NCBI RefSeq assembly: GCF_003471165.1
Contig: NZ_QRIL01000001.1
Span: forward strand, 165,598 to 229,597
Length of the DNA: 64,000 nucleotides
Direction of reading: 5' to 3'
Source of the DNA: Ruminococcus sp. AM22-13
GTDB lineage: Bacteria > Bacillota > Clostridia > Lachnospirales > Lachnospiraceae
Shown: one piece after another, positions 59,676 to 64,000 of the stretch
Layout: each line of letters starts with the position of its first letter
How positions within the stretch are numbered: position 1 is the first letter of the stretch
Notes under the pieces: model-generated
The model's input: the letters and a program-made list of their open reading frames with translations, nothing else
Databases searched by the model: none
What the model was told of the DNA's origin: nothing
Position numbers and translations under genes: made by a program

Positions 59676-62201
59676 TCAATCCAAATCAAAAAGCTGGCGT
59701 TGACAGATGTTTATTTGCGCAACGGATTGTGCTTCTTTTTCTGTGCCGTAGTAAATGTACTTGCATGAAATTTTAGCATACAGGGTAACCTTTCCCTTAT
59801 ACCCTGCACTTGTTTTTAAATAATTCTCATAGTCTGGCAGATCATTTAGAGTAAAATTATATACCTTTCCGCTGTTGACATAGATGCATCCGTTGGAATC
59901 TGTCGTTAATGAATCCTTATTACCAGCCTCATATACTGGAACATCTATCGGCACCACATTTGTGTTTTCTCCTCCAATTCCTTCAACTTTTTTACCACCA
60001 TCAGACTCTATGTACAATTGAAGTTTCAGATCTTTTGTGTTTGTTCCGGCAAGGGAAGTACCAACCAGGTTGGAATCTGTCACTTTCAAATGGAATTCAA
60101 GTGGTTTGTTTTTAATAAGCTCCTGGGATTCATTGAAATTAACATTGTCGAGTGTGTAATAAACAGTCTTTTCCTGCGCAGCATTTATATTTGCCTGCTT
60201 TACAAACATCAATTCCGGATTAACTGCCTGTGCATTATATGCGGCTATGATAGTATTGACAAACAACTTCTTTTCCATAAGATTACCCTTATCAGTGACA
60301 GGCTTATGCCCTACACCTGTATAAATTATATTTTTATAGCTATAGATATAATAATTATTTCTGACATCATTGGGTGAATGAGCATAATATCCATTTCCGG
60401 TTTTATTATCTTTATCGCCAAGGCAATACCACACTACAAGATCACCTGAATCATCCTCATCTGCATTTTCTTCCAATGCCAATTGATAATATTGGAAATG
60501 TGTGGGGGCAACGGTTATTTTTTTATCAATTTTATATGGATATTCTGTTATTGCACCTTCATTTACCTGAGATGCTGTAGTTGTTACTTCCGTACTTCCG
60601 GTTTCTCGTGTTGTATTTGCAATTCTTAATTTTCCATTGGTGAATCCCTGCGTTTCTGAATATGTTTTTTCTTTGTTTTTGTTCAGATAATATGCCATAT
60701 CACTGGAATTCTTAGAAATAGCATTCCAATCTGTAGACTGTGCATTTGTATCTAATTCTTTTGCCTGTTTTAATATATCAGAAGTTGACTGCGGGGCAGT
60801 GATGCCGTACCTATCCATACCTGAAGCTCTGCGAAGTGTCTGGTTAAAAAAGTATGCCCAACCTTTCCACGTAGAATCACCACTAATACCTCCATTCTGC
60901 GCAGTTCTATCATACACAGAGGATGACGTATTATCATGAGCCAAGATCACACTCTTTCCTGTATTTGCAAATTCCAGGATTCTCTGAGCGCCATTCTCTG
61001 AAAAGTTTGTAGGATTATTTCCTCCATAACTACTTCCATAACCAGCACCATCGCAAAATCCAATGATCAACATGTTATATTGATTCAGATAGGTTGCATT
61101 TGCAGAATACTGGGTTTCATATTGTCCTACAGTAATTGTACTAATCTTAACATTAAAATCTTTTACATTATCAAACAGATTTTGAAACGTAGTATCTGTA
61201 GCCAAATTCCATGTACATTCGGCACTATTATTTGGAATAATTTGCAATACATTAATTGTATTTTGGGTTGAAGTTGTATTTTGTCTTTTTGTATATCCAA
61301 TCTCAGACGTTCGGATCTCGCTGTTATTATTGTTGGTGACTACCAGTTTCCACGGCATTAGTTTGATATATTCCTGCGGGATTTTTCTTGAAACTGTATA
61401 CGTTGTATTAAGGGAAAGTTGATATATCCCATTCTCCTTTTTTATAACATTTCCATTTTGCATGACTGCAATATCATCCAGCTTCTCAGATTTTGAGAAA
61501 TTACCATCACAGTTCAGATCAATATACAATTCACAATTATATTCTGCATTAGCAGGTGAAGCCTGCGCCTCGTCAATAATCTGAAACTGAAAAGTCATAT
61601 TTTCTCCGGTAAGAAATTCATTCGATGGGCCATCCCCTGTTCCAATTGCAGAAGGAGGGTAACTGCTCAATTCAATCTTTGGTTTTGGAAGTTCCGCACA
61701 GAAATTTATATCCTCATCTGCTGTAATCTCTCCCTCTTTGTATACATTATCAAATCCTTTTACTTCATTAAGGAAATCATAAATATAGGAAGAATTGTCT
61801 ACCAGAGTTGTAGATATCGTTTTTTTATTCTCACCATAAATATTTCCTGCAACTACTACCGGATACCCGCTTTTTGCAAAATTCACCAGTTTATTTTTTA
61901 TTTCTTTTGTAATATCATTTCCAGAACCACGAACAGAGCCAATAGTAGTACCTGTAGTTGAATCTGTTTCCCCCACCGTAGCGGCTTTCTTTTGACTTCC
62001 ATTCGTGACATAATCATGATTCATCAAACCCTGTAATTCATAGCGTGCCAATCTATTTCCACCAACATGATAATAAAGCACCTTATCATCTGGTCGGAAA
62101 TTACCATCATAATCCAAATCCTTATCATCATCCCCCAGATAGATCATGTCATACTTTGTATTTAAGTCATCAATATGTCCGACAAATTCAGATGTTGTCA
62201 T
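59676..62201 (-). CDS. large DUF5057-like secreted-type protein, 5' truncated
   Basis: 841 residues from the first Met, but the frame stays open and plausible upstream (FGYPANTYASAREF and NKQANVEITT) to about 62300, where it meets the GGGGTGCGACCCC repeat. No signal peptide, ribosome site or promoter remains, so this is probably a decapitated gene. Visible features: a Rossmann-like stretch YDMIYLGDDDKD, repeated beta-rich segments, LYIDLNCDGNFSKSEKLDD (a calcium-type acidic loop), NMLIIGFCDGAGYG and GKSVILAHDNTSSS. It lacks membrane helices and an LPxTG motif. The family is of unknown function, usually large and extracellular in Clostridia. Confidence 0.7.
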   Translation of the reverse strand: MTTSEFVGHIDDLNTKYDMIYLGDDDKDLDYDGNFRPDDKVLYYHVGGNRLARYELQGLMNHDYVTNGSQKKAATVGETDSTTGTTIGSVRGSGNDITKEIKNKLVNFAKSGYPVVVAGNIYGENKKTISTTLVDNSSYIYDFLNEVKGFDNVYKEGEITADEDINFCAELPKPKIELSSYPPSAIGTGDGPSNEFLTGENMTFQFQIIDEAQASPANAEYNCELYIDLNCDGNFSKSEKLDDIAVMQNGNVIKKENGIYQLSLNTTYTVSRKIPQEYIKLMPWKLVVTNNNNSEIRTSEIGYTKRQNTTSTQNTINVLQIIPNNSAECTWNLATDTTFQNLFDNVKDFNVKISTITVGQYETQYSANATYLNQYNMLIIGFCDGAGYGSSYGGNNPTNFSENGAQRILEFANTGKSVILAHDNTSSSVYDRTAQNGGISGDSTWKGWAYFFNQTLRRASGMDRYGITAPQSTSDILKQAKELDTNAQSTDWNAISKNSSDMAYYLNKNKEKTYSETQGFTNGKLRIANTTRETGSTEVTTTASQVNEGAITEYPYKIDKKITVAPTHFQYYQLALEENADEDDSGDLVVWYCLGDKDNKTGNGYYAHSPNDVRNNYYIYSYKNIIYTGVGHKPVTDKGNLMEKKLFVNTIIAAYNAQAVNPELMFVKQANINAAQEKTVYYTLDNVNFNESQELIKNKPLEFHLKVTDSNLVGTSLAGTNTKDLKLQLYIESDGGKKVEGIGGENTNVVPIDVPVYEAGNKDSLTTDSNGCIYVNSGKVYNFTLNDLPDYENYLKTSAGYKGKVTLYAKISCKYIYYGTEKEAQSVAQINICQRQLFDLD

Positions 62202-62300
62202 AGTGGTTATTTCTACATTTGCCTGTTTATTATGAAAAATGGGGGAAAATTCTCTGGCACTGGCATATGTATTGGCTGGATAGCCAAATGTACTTGTAAA

Positions 62301-62328
62301 CGACAGGGGGTGCGACCCCGCCAGGCCG
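62301..62328. repeat. GGGGTGCGACCCC hairpin repeat, copy 2
   Basis: 28 bases, CGACAGGGGGTGCGACC then CCGCCAGGCCG, exactly at the 5' breakpoint of the DUF5057-like gene. GACAG recurs inverted as CTGTC just after it. Confidence 0.75.
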
Positions 62329-62378
62329 CTGTCACTGCTTATTTTTTACAATCGGAACAGTGAATTTTTCTAACTTAA

Positions 62379-62552
62379 TTAATCGATTATCGTATACTGC
62401 ATCATTTCATAGTGTAATTTGCTTCTCTCTACAATATCAAAAGGAAGAAGCGCCCTCGCAACAAGTTTTAATTCCTCATCAGGAACATCTGTCCTGCGCA
62501 GATGCGCATAATCTCCATCAATTGATTCTACGATATAATCACACACTAACAT
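62379..62552 (-). CDS. small conserved-looking protein, 57 residues
   Basis: From ATG 62552 with a perfect GGAGG seven bases upstream to a TAA at 62379. The protein is acidic at the start (MLVCDYIVESIDGDYAHLRR), then TDVPDEELKLVARALLP, and ends LHYEMMQYTIID. The pattern resembles short Lachnospiraceae proteins of unknown function with a YIVESIDGDYA start. No membrane segment or metal motif. It survives between broken genes. Confidence 0.72.
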   Translation of the reverse strand: MLVCDYIVESIDGDYAHLRRTDVPDEELKLVARALLPFDIVERSKLHYEMMQYTIID

Positions 62553-62650
62553 AATGAACCTCCAGCTTTTGTTTTTTACAGTTTATCACACTTTTACTTC
62601 CAAATCATCAACATTTTCATCTTAATTCCAGATTTTCCAGCTACCTCCTA

Positions 62651-62702
62651 TTGAGAAGATATTTCATAAATGTTACTATTCTTTTGTGCTTAGCTAACAC
62701 AA
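62651..62702 (+). promoter_or_regulatory. promoter and operator-like dyad of the 23-residue peptide gene
   Basis: TTGAGA (62651-62656) and TACTAT (62674-62679), 17-base spacing. Directly after, TTGTGCTTAGCTAACACAA (62684-62702) is a nearly perfect dyad covering the expected start of transcription. Confidence 0.6.
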
Positions 62703-62731
62703 ATAATAAGAATAAGGAGGACGTAATATCT

Positions 62732-62803
62732 ATGTGTTTTAATTTCAGTAATTGCTCCGAGTTATTTAATGCAATCTGCAAATATTTCCATCTCGGTTGT
62801 TAA
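62732..62803 (+). CDS. 23-residue cysteine-rich peptide
   Basis: ATG at 62732 follows AAGGAGGACGT at ideal distance; the frame closes with TAA at 62801. The peptide has Cys at positions 2, 8, 16 and 23 (the last residue), with hydrophobic residues between (LFNAICKYF). A consensus promoter, an operator-like dyad and a terminator frame it, and it points opposite to every gene around. It has no leader-type double Gly and is shorter than AgrD-type precursors. Possibilities include a signalling peptide, a small toxin, a metal-binding peptide or a regulatory leader ORF. Function unknown. Confidence 0.5.
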   Translation: MCFNFSNCSELFNAICKYFHLGC

Positions 62804-62855
62804 TCCATAATAACAATATTACCGGCAGAATAATTTTTCTGATATTCTGCTGAAA

Positions 62856-62900
62856 AAACAGCTCTGAACTTTTCGAAAAAAATCAGAGCTGTTTCATTTT
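62856..62900. terminator. bidirectional terminator after the Cys peptide gene
   Basis: AAACAGCTCTGA (62856-62867) pairs with TCAGAGCTGTTT (62883-62894). The plus side continues CATTTTA, and the minus side TTTCAGC after TTT, so it may serve both directions. Confidence 0.65.
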
Positions 62901-62907
62901 ATACTTC

Positions 62908-62996
62908 TCAATGCTTCGTATACTTAATAGATGGTCTGCCACCAGTAGAGTAATCAATCTGACTGTTGATTTCTCTGTTCTCTACCAGATAGTTCA
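62908..62996 (-). pseudogene. 3' end of an unidentified gene joined at the hairpin repeat
   Basis: On the minus strand, right after the GGGGTGCGACCCC repeat, a frame reads VVNYLVENREINSQIDYSTGGRPS and ends at a TGA near 62908. It resembles the C-terminus of a winged-helix or replication-type protein, but I cannot name it. It is out of frame with the Rpn fragment upstream. Confidence 0.45.
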
Positions 62997-63400
62997 CGAC
63001 AGAGGGTGCGACCCCGCCAGGCCGACACTCCCGATTTCAGGCTGCGGCTGTCTATGATAGCATGATAAAAGCGGATCCTCTGTGGAAATGCGGCAATATA
63101 CTTTGCCTTATCATTCTTATCCGGCTCCAGGTCATAAATAGATGCATCTTCTGACGCATCTATCTCCGCACTGTCATCGCTTTCTACATAAACATCCAGC
63201 CGGGCTCCCCGCAGATCCGTATTCAATCCCCCATAGGATTTCTGTACGATCACTTTCAGATTTCGAAACTCCCTGTTAAACAGAAGTTTCAGAATCTTTC
63301 GTGTAAACCTCTCTCCCATTTCAGGGTATGTCATCATGGCATTGAAGAGAAAATCATCCAGCAGGTTTAACTCTTCCAGTTTTTTTCTTTCATTCTGCAT
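62954..63400 (-). pseudogene. N-terminal fragment of an Rpn-family nuclease
   Basis: From ATG 63400 (AAAGGAG seven bases upstream). About 125 residues are Rpn-like: LLDDFLFNAMMTYPEMGERFTRKILKLLF, VIVQKSYGGLNTDLRGARLDVYVE with the catalytic-core Asp, and AAFPQRIRFYHAIIDSRSLKSGV. At the GGGGTGCGACCCC repeat (62997-63024) it breaks into about 25 unrelated residues and stops. The nuclease C-terminal half and the coiled coil are missing. Confidence 0.72.
62997..63024. repeat. GGGGTGCGACCCC hairpin repeat, copy 3
   Basis: 28 bases differing from copy 2 at one position (CGACAGAGGG). It is the breakpoint between the Rpn fragment and an unrelated 3' gene end. Confidence 0.75.
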
Positions 63401-63418
63401 CTGCATGCTCCTTTCCCT

Positions 63419-63565
63419 ATGATGGAGGAAACAGCATCGTTTCTTCAGAATTTATATGTGCCGTTGTACTGTTTCCACCATATTTATTTTCGCTTCATAT
63501 GTGGAATCAGATTGACCGAACGGCCTTAGAACTTTCCCAGATATGTGATTTTAGTGTAGCAAATG
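63419..63565. repeat. duplicated Rpn leader, right copy
   Basis: Matches 58088-58234 almost base for base; here it lies directly before the Rpn start with its ribosome site. Confidence 0.85.
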
Positions 63566-63598
63566 GCAGATTGGATGTCAACCTTAGAATGTGAAAAA

Positions 63599-63629
63599 GC
63601 CACAGACTGGGTGGGTGCCAGTCTGTGAC
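63599..63629 (-). terminator. repeated GCCACAG-type terminator hairpin, copy 5
   Basis: GTCACAGACTGG/CCAGTCTGTGGC followed by CTTTTTCAC on the minus strand; ends the Rpn gene that enters from the window edge. Confidence 0.7.
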
Positions 63630-63644
63630 TGCCTTAAGATAATC

Positions 63645-64000
63645 TTATTTAACCTCCGCAGTTTTACATTGCAGAATCTTCTCCAGTTCAGCTACTCTTT
63701 TAAGCGCTTCTGCCGTCTCTTTCTGGACTTTTATTTTTTCTTCTTCAGCAATCATCCTTGCTTTTTCAGCTTCATCCCTTGCTTTTTCAGCAGAATCCGC
63801 TCTTTGGCGTTCCCTTTCTGTATTTTTGCGTTCAGCTTCCTGACCTTTTTCATACATGATCGTATCTCTTTCAAATCCCTTCATATAACTCAACGACACC
63901 TCCCCGTCCCGCTTTACAATATCCACCATCTTTTGGATATCTTTCAGCGTATCATTTACTGCATTTGTCTGGGTTGTGTTCTCCATATAATTCAGGAACT
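63645..64000 (-). CDS. C-terminal part of an Rpn-family nuclease, 5' end outside window
   Basis: A Met at 63986 would give 113 residues, but codons upstream (FLNY) remain open to the window edge, so this is the C-terminus of a longer gene. It contains VNDTLKDIQKMVDIVKRDGEVSLSYMKGFERD and a coiled coil ending RVAELEKILQCKTAEVK. Compared with the copy at 57700 it lacks 14 residues of coiled coil, a repeat-length change. The nuclease domain should lie beyond the edge. Confidence 0.7.
   Translation of the reverse strand, partial: FLNYMENTTQTNAVNDTLKDIQKMVDIVKRDGEVSLSYMKGFERDTIMYEKGQEAERKNTERERQRADSAEKARDEAEKARMIAEEEKIKVQKETAEALKRVAELEKILQCKTAEVK

Noticed and set aside
62179..62363. Plus-strand ORF across the hairpin repeat
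   Set aside because: No ribosome site and its sequence is antisense to the DUF5057-like gene and the repeat; considered chance.
57700..64000. Prophage or integrative element
   Set aside because: No integrase, structural, relaxase or att-like duplication is visible; only Rpn pieces, repeats and broken genes.

Overview
The window looks like a chromosomal segment of an obligately anaerobic gut Firmicute, most likely a Lachnospiraceae (Blautia-like) species. The basis is the gene content: pyruvate formate-lyase, pyruvate:ferredoxin oxidoreductase, a leucine T-box, strong GGAGG ribosome sites, selenium-dependent molybdenum hydroxylases, Rpn-family nucleases and many short palindromic intergenic repeats. 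The species call is inference; no rRNA is present.

Layout. 0-7 kb: a SAM methyltransferase cut by the window edge, pflA-pflB, a LeuA under a Leu T-box, and tRNA-Pro(GGG). 7-9 kb: a small coiled-coil protein and a DUF1015 protein. 9-28.7 kb: a large purine/uric-acid type catabolic island. The plus arm is ygeX-ygeY-ygeW-carbamate kinase. The minus arm is ssnA-ygfK, then a fused 2Fe-2S/molybdopterin hydroxylase, a four-cluster ferredoxin, a three-subunit molybdenum hydroxylase and the maturation genes yqeB-yqeC-mocA. The arms converge on one bidirectional terminator at 14.4 kb. Together they can hydroxylate a purine with a selenium-activated Mo enzyme, pass electrons to Fe-S/flavin carriers, open and deaminate the products (SsnA, YgeY, YgeX, YgeW) and make ATP from carbamoyl phosphate.

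29-32.5 kb: cobalamin lower-ligand assembly (cobT, cobU, cobS, a second CobU-like kinase, cobC). 32.5-37 kb: GtrA, GT2 glycosyltransferase and YfhO, the three parts of a cell-surface glycosylation system of the CsbB-GtcA-YfhO kind. 37-42 kb: PFOR (nifJ) with an Rrf2 regulator beside it. 42-50 kb: an ABC-F ATPase, YbaK, a large PAS/GGDEF/EAL protein, a TMEM198-like membrane protein and a transglutaminase-like protein. 50-57 kb: PduL behind tandem promoters, a flavodoxin-SCP2-membrane fusion, an ABC exporter, an IS remnant, FucO and a TetR regulator.

57-64 kb is a decayed accessory region: truncated Rpn-family genes, a DUF5057-like protein without its start, duplicated leaders, repeated terminator hairpins, and a GC-rich hairpin repeat at gene breakpoints. 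It also carries a 23-residue four-cysteine peptide gene with a consensus promoter, an operator-like dyad, a strong ribosome site and a terminator.

The observations I rate highest are a putative switching RNA leader upstream of the molybdenum hydroxylase operon (20.5-20.6 kb), the tiny Cys peptide unit (62.65-62.9 kb), a 27-nt stem-loop family placed mostly right after stop codons, and a microhomology deletion scar at 57.3-57.4 kb that copies two ends of a gene lying 6 kb away.
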